47,453 nt of DNA from JAWLBM01 sp041687675. GTDB taxonomy: Bacteria; Pseudomonadota; Alphaproteobacteria; Rhizobiales; Pleomorphomonadaceae. This document shows, piece after piece, positions 16,405 to 24,088 of the stretch. Position 1 is the stretch's first letter. Each line of letters begins with the position of its first letter. Where the stretch lies: assembly GCA_041687675.1 (NCBI GenBank), contig JAWLBM010000035.1, positions 1 to 47,453 on the forward strand, read 5' to 3'. The position numbers and the translations under genes are program-made. Under the pieces are notes generated by a model that was not told the DNA's origin, did not search any database, and was given only the letters and a program-made list of their open reading frames with translations.

Positions 16405-17625
16405 ATGGCCGGTTCGTCAACGCATCGTCACGTCCTCATGACCGCCAGCGCCGTCGCGGTGCTGCTCGCGCTGCCGCCCGCCCCGGCCCTTGCCGGGCCC
16501 GCGGAGGTGGGGATCAAGGACAATGCCACCAAGCTGCGTATCGAGAAGGTCGCCATCGAGGGCGGCAAGCTGGTGATCACCGGCAAGGCGCCGAAGGGCG
16601 GTCGACTGGTCACGCTCGACAATCCCCCGACCACCAAGCGGACCAGCCGCAAGGCCGGGAAGGTGGGCACCTTCACGTTGACCGCCACGCCGGTCGCGGG
16701 TGATTGCGAGGTGGTGCTGAGCTACGCCGGCAAGACCACGGTGCCCCTCGCCGTCACCGGCTGCGCGCTCCCGGGCGCGACCGGCCCGACCGGCGCGGCG
16801 GGTCCCACCGGCGCCGCCGGGCCTGTGGGCCCCACCGGTCCCGCCAATGGTCCGACCGGCGACATGGGCCCGACGGGTCCGACCGGCGACATCGGCCCGA
16901 CGGGCGACGTCGGACCGACCGGGCCGGCCGGACCGAAGGGCGATGTCGGAGCCATGGGTCCCATGGGTCCGGTGGGACCGGTCGGGCCGAAGGGCGACCA
17001 GGGCGACGTCGGCCCCATGGGTCCGCAAGGGCCGCAGGGGCTGCAGGGGCCGGTCGGCCCGAAGGGCGATGTCGGCGACATGGGGCCCGTCGGACCCACA
17101 GGGCCGCAGGGCCTCCAGGGCGACAAGGGTGACACCGGCGCGACCGGGCCGACGGGGCCGACGATCGTGGCGCAGATCACCAACGTGACCGCGGCGGGCC
17201 CCGGGACCAACATCACCGTCGCGAACCTCCTCAGCACCGCCTACATCGGATTCCAGTTCGTCCCGGTCGGCCTCGAGCAGAACCAGACAGTGGTCGTGTC
17301 GCTCGGCGCGTCCATCAAGCCGACCAATAATTCGGGCGTGCTCCACTACGCTCTCTGCTTCGTCCCGCCCGGTTCCGTCCAGCCGACGCCGATCAACCCG
17401 GCGGCGGTCAACAACCAGATGACCTATGCGAGCGGAGCCACCTACACGGTGACGGCCTCGGGGAGCTTCGTGGTGCCGCCGGGCGGGTCCGGCGACTACA
17501 GCATCGGTCTCTGCGCGGCGCACAAGGGCGCGGGCGCCGGCGGCGCCGGTGAATCGGTCAGCTTCAGCCGGATCGGCCTCAACGGCTACGTCATGGTCCT
17601 GGGGCTGCCGACGGTGGCGGATTGA
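16405..17625 (+). CDS. Secreted collagen-like protein
   Basis: This 406-aa protein has a signal peptide cut after PALA (residue 30). The family N-terminal domain (about 43-120) includes IEKVAIEGGKLVITGKA, C101 in AGDCEVVL and C120. A collagen-like tract at 124-252 has one break (PANGP at about 147-151) and is richer in charged GPKGDV triplets than its paralog. The C-terminal domain of about 150 residues has two cysteines (YALCFVPPG, SIGLCAAH) and ends NGYVMV, matching the end of the 6038-8035 protein. An extracellular trimer is likely by analogy with bacterial collagen-like proteins; the ligand is unknown. Confidence 0.88.
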   Translation: MAGSSTHRHVLMTASAVAVLLALPPAPALAGPAEVGIKDNATKLRIEKVAIEGGKLVITGKAPKGGRLVTLDNPPTTKRTSRKAGKVGTFTLTATPVAGDCEVVLSYAGKTTVPLAVTGCALPGATGPTGAAGPTGAAGPVGPTGPANGPTGDMGPTGPTGDIGPTGDVGPTGPAGPKGDVGAMGPMGPVGPVGPKGDQGDVGPMGPQGPQGLQGPVGPKGDVGDMGPVGPTGPQGLQGDKGDTGATGPTGPTIVAQITNVTAAGPGTNITVANLLSTAYIGFQFVPVGLEQNQTVVVSLGASIKPTNNSGVLHYALCFVPPGSVQPTPINPAAVNNQMTYASGATYTVTASGSFVVPPGGSGDYSIGLCAAHKGAGAGGAGESVSFSRIGLNGYVMVLGLPTVAD

Positions 17626-17681
17626 CCTTGCCGGAACCGGCCGCCGGGCGTGTCGCCCGGCGCCGGCGCCCGGGCGGCCCG

Positions 17682-17981
17682 TCAGGCCGTTGGTCGAACC
17701 TCGAAGCTGTTCGGGAGTTCGCCGGCCACCGGCGGCTCCCGCTCCTCGAGGCCGTCCACGCGGCAGCCGGGCGGGCCCTTGCGGAGCAGCCGGAGCATCT
17801 CGGCGACGTCGCCGGGTGCGCCGGCGACCACGGCCTCGACCGAGCCGTCCCGCCGGTTGCGCACCCAGCCGGCGAGCCCGAGGCCGGCCGCCTTGCGCTC
17901 CACGAAGGCGCGGAAGCCGACCCCCTGGACGTGGCCGCGCACGATCACGTGGGCGACGGCGGTTGCTGTTTCTCGCGGCAT
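17682..17981 (-). CDS. acyP: Acylphosphatase
   Basis: This 99-aa protein hydrolyses carboxyl-phosphate bonds such as acetyl phosphate. The signature VRGHVQGVGFR contains the phosphate-binding loop with catalytic R24, and N42 in WVRNRRDGSVEA matches the second catalytic residue. Length and fold are complete. It is convergent with the collagen-like gene and shows no operon partner. Confidence 0.94.
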   Translation of the reverse strand: MPRETATAVAHVIVRGHVQGVGFRAFVERKAAGLGLAGWVRNRRDGSVEAVVAGAPGDVAEMLRLLRKGPPGCRVDGLEEREPPVAGELPNSFEVRPTA

Positions 17982-18151
17982 GACGACGGGCCTCCGGCTT
18001 TGCCCATGATCGCGGATCGGAGGCCGCGGGAAAACCCCGAAGCGTGCGGCGGGCGGCCGGAGACGCTGTGGCGTCGGCCCGGCCGTGGTGGGACGCCCGC
18101 CCGGGTCGACGCGCCCGGCGGACTGCGGCGCGGCGCGATGACCGCGCGATT

Positions 18152-18267
18152 GCGGCGCTGGGCGGGCCGCCCGGCGGGCGGCGGCGCGGGGCGGGGTGCC
18201 CGTTCGACAGCGGCGCTGGGCGGAGTGCCCAGTGGACGTCGGCGCTGAGCGGTGCCCGGAGCACGCC
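18152..18267. repeat. Four 29-bp imperfect tandem repeats
   Basis: Units start at 18152, 18181, 18210 and 18239. Each begins near GCGGCGCTGGGCGG and continues with GTGCCC-like sequence; the distal part of each unit diverges. They fill much of the 319-bp gap between acyP and thiE (17982-18300), which holds no gene. The 29-nt period is not a multiple of three, so they are not a coding repeat, and there are no spacers as in CRISPR. Confidence 0.7.
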
Positions 18268-18300
18268 GGTCCCGCCGGTGTCGCCGCGGGGCCCGCTGCA

Positions 18301-18933
18301 TCACCGCGCGGGCGACCCCGCCACCCTCAATGCGCGCGCCGCGGCGGCCGGGTCCGCCGCGGCCGAGATGGCGCTCACCACCGACAGGCCGGCGACGCCC
18401 GTCGCCGTCACCGCCCGGGCGTTGGCGACGTCGATCCCGCCGATGGCCACGCAGGGCAGGCGGCTCGCCTCGACGATGGCCCGGGTGCCGGCGAGCCCGA
18501 GCGCGGGCGCGGCGTCGGCCTTGGTGCCGGTGGCGAACACCGGGCCGACGCCGAGGTAGTCGACCGCGGCCTCGTCCAGCCCGGCCAGCTGCTCGATTGC
18601 CGTGATGGAGAGCCCGACGATGGCCTCGGATCCGAGGATCGCCCGCGCCGCCCCGGCCGGCAGGTCGGACTGGCCGACGTGGACGCCGGCGACGCCCGCC
18701 GCCGCGGCGACGTCCACCCGGTCGTTGACGATCAGCGGCACCCCGGCCGGCGCCAGCGCCGCCTTCAGCGCCAGGGCCTGCTCCAGCACCGCCCGCCCGC
18801 CGAGGTCGGGGTTGCGCAGCTGCACCAGGGTGACGCCGCCGGCGACGGCCGAAAGCACCGTCTCGCGCATCGCCTCGAAGGGCTGGCGGTGGTCGGTGAC
18901 GAGGTAGAGCGCAAGGTCGACCGCAGGGCGCAC
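18301..18933 (-). CDS. thiE: Thiamine phosphate synthase ThiE
   Basis: This 210-aa TIM-barrel enzyme joins HMP-PP and THZ-P to make thiamine phosphate. Motifs seen: LYLVTDHRQ at the N-terminus, TLVQLRNPDLGGR, PLIVNDRVDVAAA, GVHVGQSDLP, DYLGVGPVFATGTK and AIGGID. GTG 18933 is the only suitable start after the thiM stop, 11 nt away. The usual strand-1 lysine-type ligands are partly varied (QLRNPD in place of QLREK), but the fold is complete. It works with ThiM in thiazole salvage. Confidence 0.9.
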   Translation of the reverse strand: MRPAVDLALYLVTDHRQPFEAMRETVLSAVAGGVTLVQLRNPDLGGRAVLEQALALKAALAPAGVPLIVNDRVDVAAAAGVAGVHVGQSDLPAGAARAILGSEAIVGLSITAIEQLAGLDEAAVDYLGVGPVFATGTKADAAPALGLAGTRAIVEASRLPCVAIGGIDVANARAVTATGVAGLSVVSAISAAADPAAAARALRVAGSPAR

Positions 18934-18944
18934 GCCGGCCGCCG

Positions 18945-19745
18945 TCAGGCCGAGAGGACGGAGGCGTGCGCGGCGAGGCTCTCCCGGTCGAGGGAATGGA
19001 GCATGTCGAGCAGCGCCACCTGCAGGCTGCCGGGCCCGCCGGCGACCTCCGCCGCGGCCTTGCCCGCGGCGCCGAGGGCGGCGAGGCCGGCGGCGGCGGC
19101 GAGGACGGGGTCCGTCTCGACGGCGCAGCAGGCGGCGACCAGCGCCGTCGCGGTGCAGCCGAGGCCGGTGACGCGGGCCATCATCGGGTGCCCGCCCTCC
19201 AGGACGAGGGTCCGCCGGCCGTCGGTGACGACGTCGGTCTCGCCGGTGATCGCCACGGTGCAGCCGTGGGCGGTGGCGAAGGCGACGGCGGGGGCGATCG
19301 CCTGGTGGCTCGCCATGGTGCTGTCGACGCCCTTGGGCGTGCCGCCGGCCGCGCCGGCGACCGCCATCACCTCGGAGGCATTGGCGCGCAGCACGGTCGG
19401 GCGAAGCGCCATCAGGTCGGCGGCGGTCCGGGTGCGCAACCGCGTCGCCCCGGCGCCGACCGGGTCGAGCACCCACGGCCTGCCGTGCCGGCCTGCCGCC
19501 ATCGCGGCGAGGCGCATGCCGGCGATCCACTCTGAGGACAGCGTGCCGATGTTGACGACGAGGGCCGCGGAGATCGCCGCGAACTCCTCCACCTCGTCCG
19601 GCGAGTGCACCATCGCCGGCGAGGCGCCGAAGGCGAGCAGGGCGTTGGCGGTGTTGTTCATCACCACGTAGTTGGTGATGTTGTGCACCAGCGGCCCGCG
19701 CTCGCGGACCCGGTCGATGACGGCGAAGAGCGTGTCGATGTCCAT
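18945..19745 (-). CDS. thiM: Hydroxyethylthiazole kinase ThiM
   Basis: This 266-aa ribokinase-like enzyme phosphorylates salvaged hydroxyethylthiazole. It has PLVHNITNYVVMNNTANALLA-type N-terminal substrate-site sequence, WVLDPVGAGATRLR, LRANASEVMAVAG, and the catalytic GLGCTATAL, where the family has GTGC with the same cysteine. It forms a two-gene salvage operon with thiE. thiD is not in the window. Confidence 0.94.
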   Translation of the reverse strand: MDIDTLFAVIDRVRERGPLVHNITNYVVMNNTANALLAFGASPAMVHSPDEVEEFAAISAALVVNIGTLSSEWIAGMRLAAMAAGRHGRPWVLDPVGAGATRLRTRTAADLMALRPTVLRANASEVMAVAGAAGGTPKGVDSTMASHQAIAPAVAFATAHGCTVAITGETDVVTDGRRTLVLEGGHPMMARVTGLGCTATALVAACCAVETDPVLAAAAGLAALGAAGKAAAEVAGGPGSLQVALLDMLHSLDRESLAAHASVLSA

Positions 19746-19766
19746 GGCGGCTCCGTGCCAGCGTAG

Positions 19767-19817
19767 GGTTGACGGCAGGGGCCGGGACCGTGCACCCCGG
19801 GGCCCGTGGCGTCAACC
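19767..19817 (-). promoter_or_regulatory. Long-range stem in the thiM leader
   Basis: Perfect 8-bp arms GGTTGACG (19767-19774) and CGTCAACC (19810-19817) enclose a GC-rich inner region, all within 75 nt of the thiM start. No canonical TPP-riboswitch core (CUGAGA with the paired CCUGAU arm) is visible on either strand. It may be a leader structure or an operator for the thiM/clpP divergent region. Confidence 0.3.
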
Positions 19818-19991
19818 GGCGCCGCCGCCGGGGCGGCGGGGAGCCGCGCGCCTCTGGCCGGGTTGCCCGCCACGTCTTACATGCGCTACGAGAGGGGGCA
19901 GCCACGCCTCCCTTTCGCGGAGTCGGCCCGTTCCCGTGCCGCCCGCGCCATCCGGCCATCGAGACCGCGACCGAACAGAACGAAGGTGCCC

Positions 19992-20615
19992 ATGATCACC
20001 AAGGGATACGAGCAGCCCCGTCTCGACGACGAGGACGAGAAGGACGAGAAGGGGAAGGAGGGCGCCCCGGCGCCGCAGGTCGACAAGTATCTCTTCAAGT
20101 CGCGCACCGTCCTCATCACCGGCAACGTCACGCAGGATCTCGCCCGGGACGTCACCGCCCGGCTCCTCGCCCTGGCGGAGGCCGACCACGAGCAGCCGAT
20201 CACCGTGATCGTCTCCTCGCCCGGCGGCCACGTCGAGAGCGGCGACATGATTCACGACATGATCAGGTTCGTCCCCGCCCCGGTGAACATGCTCGGCACC
20301 GGCTGGGTGGCGAGCGCGGGCGCGCTGATCTACGTGTCGGTTCCCAAGGAGCGGCGCTTCTGCACGCCGAACACCCGCTTCCTGCTGCATCAACCGTCCG
20401 GCGGCGCCGGCGGCATGGCCACCGACATCGAGATCCAGGCCCGCGAGATCATCAAGATGCGCGACCGGCTGAACCGGATCTTCGCCAATGCCACCGGCCA
20501 GTCGATCGAGCGGATCGAGAAGGACACCGACCGCGACTACTGGATGAGCGGGGAGGAGGCGATCGCCTACGGCCTCGCCGGCAGGATCGTCTCCTCGGCC
20601 GACGAGATCCGCTGA
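19992..20615 (+). CDS. clpP: ClpP-like serine protease with charged N-terminal extension
   Basis: This 207-aa protein has the ClpP fold and a complete triad: S108 in GWVASAGAL, H133 in FLLHQPSGG and D182 in DTDRDYWMSGEEA. SSPGGHVESGDMIHDM matches the ClpP core. The first ~30 residues are an unusual acidic and lysine-rich tail (DDEDEKDEKGKEG) that replaces the short ClpP leader. It stands alone, without clpX or tig, so it is probably a second ClpP paralog. ATG 19992 has AAGG upstream. Confidence 0.85.
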   Translation: MITKGYEQPRLDDEDEKDEKGKEGAPAPQVDKYLFKSRTVLITGNVTQDLARDVTARLLALAEADHEQPITVIVSSPGGHVESGDMIHDMIRFVPAPVNMLGTGWVASAGALIYVSVPKERRFCTPNTRFLLHQPSGGAGGMATDIEIQAREIIKMRDRLNRIFANATGQSIERIEKDTDRDYWMSGEEAIAYGLAGRIVSSADEIR

Positions 20616-20642
20616 CGATTGGGCGGGGAGAGGGGCAGGGGC

Positions 20643-20987
20643 ATGCGGATACGTGCTTCGCTGGCCGCGGCGTCGGCCCTTCTCGCCGGCTCGTCGGCGC
20701 TGGCCGCCGCCCAGTCGGCGGGCCCCTACGACATGATTTACGAGCTGCGCGGCCGTGACGCCGTGCCGCTCAGGGCCGACATGAACGAGGGGGCCGCGGT
20801 GACCGGCGAGCTTCCCGCCGACGCCTCCGGCATCATCCTGCGCTGGTGCCGCTCGGAGATCCCCTTCGGCAGCTGGCAGTTCGGGTCCGACAGGGACCGG
20901 CTGAAGCTGCTCGACGCCCGCTGGTGCGAGGTCTCGCATCAGGGCACCATCGGCAACGTGCCGGGATCGGCGATCCAGCCGGAGTGA
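20643..20987 (+). CDS. Secreted small SH3-like domain protein
   Basis: This 114-aa protein has a signal peptide ending AAAQ (about residue 24) and one domain of ~80 residues that resembles bacterial SH3-like repeats: a LRADMNEGAAVTGELP strand pair, IILRWCRSEIPFGSW, and WCEVSHQGTIGNVPG near the end. The two cysteines could pair. Such domains often bind peptidoglycan or metals in the periplasm. ATG 20643 follows GGGGCAGGGGC. It lies 27 nt after clpP; a shared transcript is possible. Confidence 0.7.
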   Translation: MRIRASLAAASALLAGSSALAAAQSAGPYDMIYELRGRDAVPLRADMNEGAAVTGELPADASGIILRWCRSEIPFGSWQFGSDRDRLKLLDARWCEVSHQGTIGNVPGSAIQPE

Positions 20988-21012
20988 CGGGGGCGGGGCT
21001 GCGGGCCGAGCG

Positions 21013-21804
21013 ATGTTCTACGCGCTGTCGAAGATCATCTTTTTCTTCCTGCGCCCGTCCAACGCGTTGATCTTCGGCCTTTTGCTCGGATGGGTCCTGC
21101 GCCGCCTCGGCCGGGTGAAGAGCGGCACGACCATCCTCGCCGTCTCCTTCGCCCTGCTCCTCGCCGCCTCCTTCACCGCGCTGCCGAGCCTTCTCGTCGA
21201 GCCGCTGGAGACGCGCTTCCCGGCGAGCCCCGAGCTTTCCGGGCCGCCCACGGGGATCATCGTGCTCGGCGGCGCCCTCGACACCCTCGGCACCCTCCAA
21301 TGGGGCGCGCCGCAGTTCGGCGACGGCGCCGAGCGGCTGATGGCCGGCGTCCATCTCGCCCGGCGGTTCCCCGAGGCGAGGCTCGTCTACGCGGGCGGCA
21401 ACGTGGGGCTCGCAGACGAGATGCCGGCGGAGGCGGAACTCGCCGCCCGCGTCCTGGAGGACTTCGGCATCGGCCCGGCGCGGCTCACCCTGGAGACGCG
21501 CTCGCGCAACACCTGGGAGAACGCGGCGAACGCCTATGACGTGGTGCAGCCGCAGCCCGGCGAGACCTGGCTCCTCGTCACCTCCGCCTTCCACATGCCG
21601 CGGGCGATGGGCACCTTCCGCGCCGCCGGCTGGACGGGGGTGACGGCCTGGCCGGTGGACTTCCGCAGCGTCGACGCGCCGGTGCTCGGCCGCCAGTTCG
21701 CCAGCGAGGGGCTGTTCCTCACCGACCTCGCGGTCAAGGAGTGGCTGGGGCTCGTCGCCTACCGCTTCGCCGGCTACACCGGGGCGCTGTTCCCGGCCCC
21801 CTGA
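21013..21804 (+). CDS. YdcF/SanA family (DUF218) envelope protein
   Basis: This 263-aa protein has two N-terminal membrane segments (about 5-28 and 38-58) and a DUF218 domain: GIIVLGGALDT, VYAGGNVGL, TLETRSRNTWENA and LVTSAFHMPRAMGTF. Members are linked to envelope integrity and polysaccharide synthesis, with unclear chemistry. The family's acidic and histidine residues (ETRSRNT, SAFHMPR) are intact. It converges with the DUF3253 gene, only 6 bp apart. Confidence 0.88.
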   Translation: MFYALSKIIFFFLRPSNALIFGLLLGWVLRRLGRVKSGTTILAVSFALLLAASFTALPSLLVEPLETRFPASPELSGPPTGIIVLGGALDTLGTLQWGAPQFGDGAERLMAGVHLARRFPEARLVYAGGNVGLADEMPAEAELAARVLEDFGIGPARLTLETRSRNTWENAANAYDVVQPQPGETWLLVTSAFHMPRAMGTFRAAGWTGVTAWPVDFRSVDAPVLGRQFASEGLFLTDLAVKEWLGLVAYRFAGYTGALFPAP

Positions 21805-21810
21805 CCGCCG

Positions 21811-22152
21811 TCAGTCCTCGTCGTCGTCCGCGAAGGGATCGGGTCGCGCTGCCTCGAACACCGGGTCGGGCTCGTCCTCGCCGCGCAGGCGGAAGCGCCA
21901 GAGGCCCCGGATTCTCGACGGGTCGGCCGGGCGGCCCTTGCGCAGCACGACGATCTTCCGGTCGCGGGCGAGCCGTTCGGCCTCGTCCCTGATCGGCTTC
22001 ATCAGCCGCCGCCAGACCTTCTCGTCCTTGCCGGCGACGCGCACCGCCACCTCCATCGGGTCGACGGCGCGGCCGGGACCGCGCTCGGCGGCCAGCGACA
22101 TCATCGCCTCGCGGAGCGCGGCGGCCTTGATGCGGACGGGGTCGATGGTCAC
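21811..22152 (-). CDS. DUF3253 domain protein
   Basis: This 113-aa basic protein has the DUF3253 winged-helix-like pattern: ALREAMMSLAAERGPGRAVDPMEVA, a tryptophan-centred helix (KVWRRLMKPIRDEAERL), then GRIVVLRKGRPADP-type sequence. GTG 22152 overlaps the upstream stop by 4 nt (GTGA). The acidic tail (FADDDED) is outside the domain. Function is unknown; the fold suggests nucleic-acid binding, which is inference. Confidence 0.8.
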   Translation of the reverse strand: MTIDPVRIKAAALREAMMSLAAERGPGRAVDPMEVAVRVAGKDEKVWRRLMKPIRDEAERLARDRKIVVLRKGRPADPSRIRGLWRFRLRGEDEPDPVFEAARPDPFADDDED

Positions 22153-22838
22153 GGCTCGGTGCCCTTCACGAGGATGCGGTGCGAGTCCGACAGGAACTGC
22201 CGGCGCAGGAGCACCAGGAAGACGATCGTCGACGTGGCGACCAGCGGCCAGGGTCCGAGGAACCAGCCGAGGTAGCCGAGCGACATGAAGAAGGCCCTGA
22301 GGCCCCGGTTGAAGTGGCGGCCGGCGATCACCGTCATGCCGGCGGCGCGGGCGACCGCGGCGTCGAGCCCGGGCCGCGGCGGTTCGGCCCTGAGCGGCAC
22401 CGCGCCCATCAGGATCGACGCATAGTTGAACAGCCGGTAGGCCCAGCCGAACTTGAAGAAGGCATAGGCGAAGATGAGGATGAAGCCGAGGACCTTCACC
22501 TCGTAGAGCGCCCGCGAGGTCGGCGCGATCATCGGCAGGTCGGCGAACACCTGCATGACCCGGTCGGAGGCGTTGAGCAGGGCGAAGCCGCCGCCGATGG
22601 CGAGGAGGGCGGTGGAGGCGAAGAAGGCGGTGCCGTTCTGCAGGCCGGCCATGATCGCGGTGTCGATCATCCGGAGGTCGCGCTCGGCCATCCGGCGCAT
22701 CCATTCCGCCCGCGCCTCGTTCATGGCGTGGCTGAGGCTCCGCGCCCGCCAGGGACTGGACTCCGTCAGCCAGCCCTGGGCGGCCCAGACGCCCAGGAAC
22801 AGGGCGAGGGCGAACACGTCGGCAAGGCCGAGCCCCAT
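22149..22838 (-). CDS. DUF599 family membrane protein
   Basis: This 229-aa protein has four to five membrane segments and the DUF599 signature region: MNEARAEWMRRMAERDLRMIDTAIMAGLQNG at the N-terminus, FKFGWAYRLFNYASILMGAVP in the middle, and HFNRGLRAFFMSLGYLGWFLGP near the end. ATG 22838 is given; GTG 22841 has AGGAGG at the ideal 7 nt and may be the true start. Function is unknown. It is the first gene of a pair with DUF3253. Confidence 0.88.
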   Translation of the reverse strand: MGLGLADVFALALFLGVWAAQGWLTESSPWRARSLSHAMNEARAEWMRRMAERDLRMIDTAIMAGLQNGTAFFASTALLAIGGGFALLNASDRVMQVFADLPMIAPTSRALYEVKVLGFILIFAYAFFKFGWAYRLFNYASILMGAVPLRAEPPRPGLDAAVARAAGMTVIAGRHFNRGLRAFFMSLGYLGWFLGPWPLVATSTIVFLVLLRRQFLSDSHRILVKGTEP

Positions 22839-22841
22839 CAC

Positions 22842-23171
22842 GTCATGGCCTCCTCGTGACGAATCCCTGGCGAGACGGTGCCCCGCCGCGTGGCGGCGCG
22901 CAAGCCAAGGGGGCGCGCAGGATCGTGGCGAAATCGCGTCAGAAATGTGATAGGGCCGCCCTGAGATCAGTTTTGCGCATAACCGCGCAAGCTCCTGAAA
23001 AGCTTCGAACTTGCCCGCGAGCCCTGCATCCCGTGCATGGGACCCCGGCCAAAGGAGCGCTTGCGCATTAATGAAGGAGACGTTACTTCCTCGTCCTGTT
23101 AGCGGACGCACGGACCGGACCGACCCGGAGTCGACCCGGCAACCCGGCGGCCGCCCAACAGAGAAGCGTTC
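22842..23171. other. Intergenic region, divergent promoters
   Basis: No gene is supported over these 330 bases. An A+T-richer segment at about 22930-23010 contains TTGCGCATAAC at 22973 and a second TTGCGCATTAA at 23061, a direct repeat that could be a regulator site. A 51-codon frame from ATG 23071 exists but lacks coding character. Confidence 0.35.
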
Positions 23172-23294
23172 ATGGACAATCAAGTACGTAAGTCCTGCTG
23201 GGGCATCGCAACCTGGACGGTTCTGATCCTCGGCAGTGTTCTGGTCCTCACCTTGACCCTTGGGGACTTCGGAGCCGTGGCGGTAGCCAGGTAA
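23172..23294 (+). CDS. Small membrane protein, 40 aa
   Basis: The frame encodes MDNQVRKSCWGIATWT followed by a hydrophobic run LILGSVLVLTLTL and a short polar tail, then TAA. The layout is that of a single-pass small membrane protein with a positively charged N-terminus. AGAGAAG lies 5-11 nt upstream. I recognise no family. A perfect hairpin lies 70 nt downstream, which fits a short monocistronic transcript. Confidence 0.5.
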   Translation: MDNQVRKSCWGIATWTVLILGSVLVLTLTLGDFGAVAVAR

Positions 23295-23364
23295 CGATGA
23301 AGGGAAACGGGACCGGGGGGCCAGGATGGCATTCCGTTTCCGGACAGGAAGATTGGACAGACCG

Positions 23365-23397
23365 GAAGGCGCGATCCCCACATGGGATCGCGCCTTC
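23365..23397. terminator. Perfect 14-bp hairpin, probable bidirectional terminator
   Basis: GAAGGCGCGATCCC (23365-23378) pairs with 23384-23397 across a 5-nt loop. There is no long T-tract, so termination is inferred from stem strength and position after the 40-aa gene. It may instead be a repeat palindrome. Confidence 0.5.
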
Positions 23398-23481
23398 TGC
23401 GCGTTTCGGGGCCCCCGTCGCGACGTCGTCCCGGGCTGGCGACGTCACCGCCAGTCCCACGACGTCATCCCACCCCTCGAC

Positions 23482-23568
23482 GTCATCCCGGCGAAAGCCG
23501 GGATCCAGAAAAGCTCGCCGAGTCAATGCGCTGACCGGGCACTGGATCCCGGCTTTCGCCGGGATGAC
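23482..23568. repeat. Interspersed palindromic repeat
   Basis: Perfect 27-bp arms at 23482-23508 and 23542-23568 flank a 33-bp centre. The arm contains GTCATCCCGGCGAAAGCCGG, a motif seen as a dispersed intergenic palindrome in many alphaproteobacterial genomes. Two further GACGTCATCCC pieces lie just upstream (23461-23485). The surrounding 23295-23703 contains no other gene. Confidence 0.85.
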
Positions 23569-23703
23569 GGTCCTGGTCTGCACGACCCCGAGCCGCGGCG
23601 CACAAACGGCCCGTGACGTGAAGAGGCTCCGCCGGCCCAGACCGTAAGCACCTGTCACCGGCGACCCCGTGAAGTCCATCGCCGGATGCATGGGAGTGCC
23701 GCG

Positions 23704-24054
23704 ATGTCCGTCGAAGCCAGGACCGCCCTTCGTTCCTCCGCCCTGCTCGTCGCCGCCACGCTTGTCGTGATCGCGACCGACGGCGGGCGCCTCGTCGCCG
23801 GCTGGATCGCGGGGTCGCCCGAGACCGGGACGGCCGCGGTGGCGGCGGAGCCGGCCGTGGCCCGCGTCGGCGCCTGCGTCGCCGTGGCGATCGGCCCGGG
23901 GGAGCGGGCGGTGCGGGTGGTGCTGCCGGCGATGGGCGACAGGCCCGAGCCCGCGGTCCGCCTCGTCTGCGGCGACCGCGCGCATGAACTGGTCGGCGAG
24001 GACATGCCCGCCGCCGTGGCGGTCCTCGAAAAGGCCGACTTCGCCGGGCTCTGA
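23704..24054 (+). CDS. Hypothetical exported or membrane-anchored protein
   Basis: This 116-aa protein has a hydrophobic N-terminal segment (about 12-40: LRSSALLVAATLVVIATDGGRL-type sequence) and a soluble remainder with two cysteines. I recognise no domain. ATG 23704 is preferred over 23686 because GGGAG lies 7 nt upstream. High third-position GC over the whole frame supports it being real. Confidence 0.6.
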   Translation: MSVEARTALRSSALLVAATLVVIATDGGRLVAGWIAGSPETGTAAVAAEPAVARVGACVAVAIGPGERAVRVVLPAMGDRPEPAVRLVCGDRAHELVGEDMPAAVAVLEKADFAGL

Positions 24055-24088
24055 CGTCGGTCGTCTCCTCGACCCGGCCGCGCCCCCC

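Noticed and set aside
18152..18267. 29-bp spaced repeats considered as a CRISPR array
   Set aside because: The units are directly adjacent with no unique spacers, they are imperfect, and no cas gene is in the window.
19756..19768. GCCAGCGTAGGG on the plus strand, matching the 3' end of TPP riboswitches
   Set aside because: It is on the strand opposite to thiM, overlaps the thiM start region, and lacks the CUGAGA and CCUGAU parts. The plus-strand gene downstream is a ClpP-like protease, not a thiamine gene.
23071..23226. 51-codon plus-strand frame starting with MKETLLPRPVSG
   Set aside because: It is proline/arginine-rich without a recognisable pattern, its ribosome-binding site is too far, and it overlaps the better-supported 40-aa membrane-protein frame.
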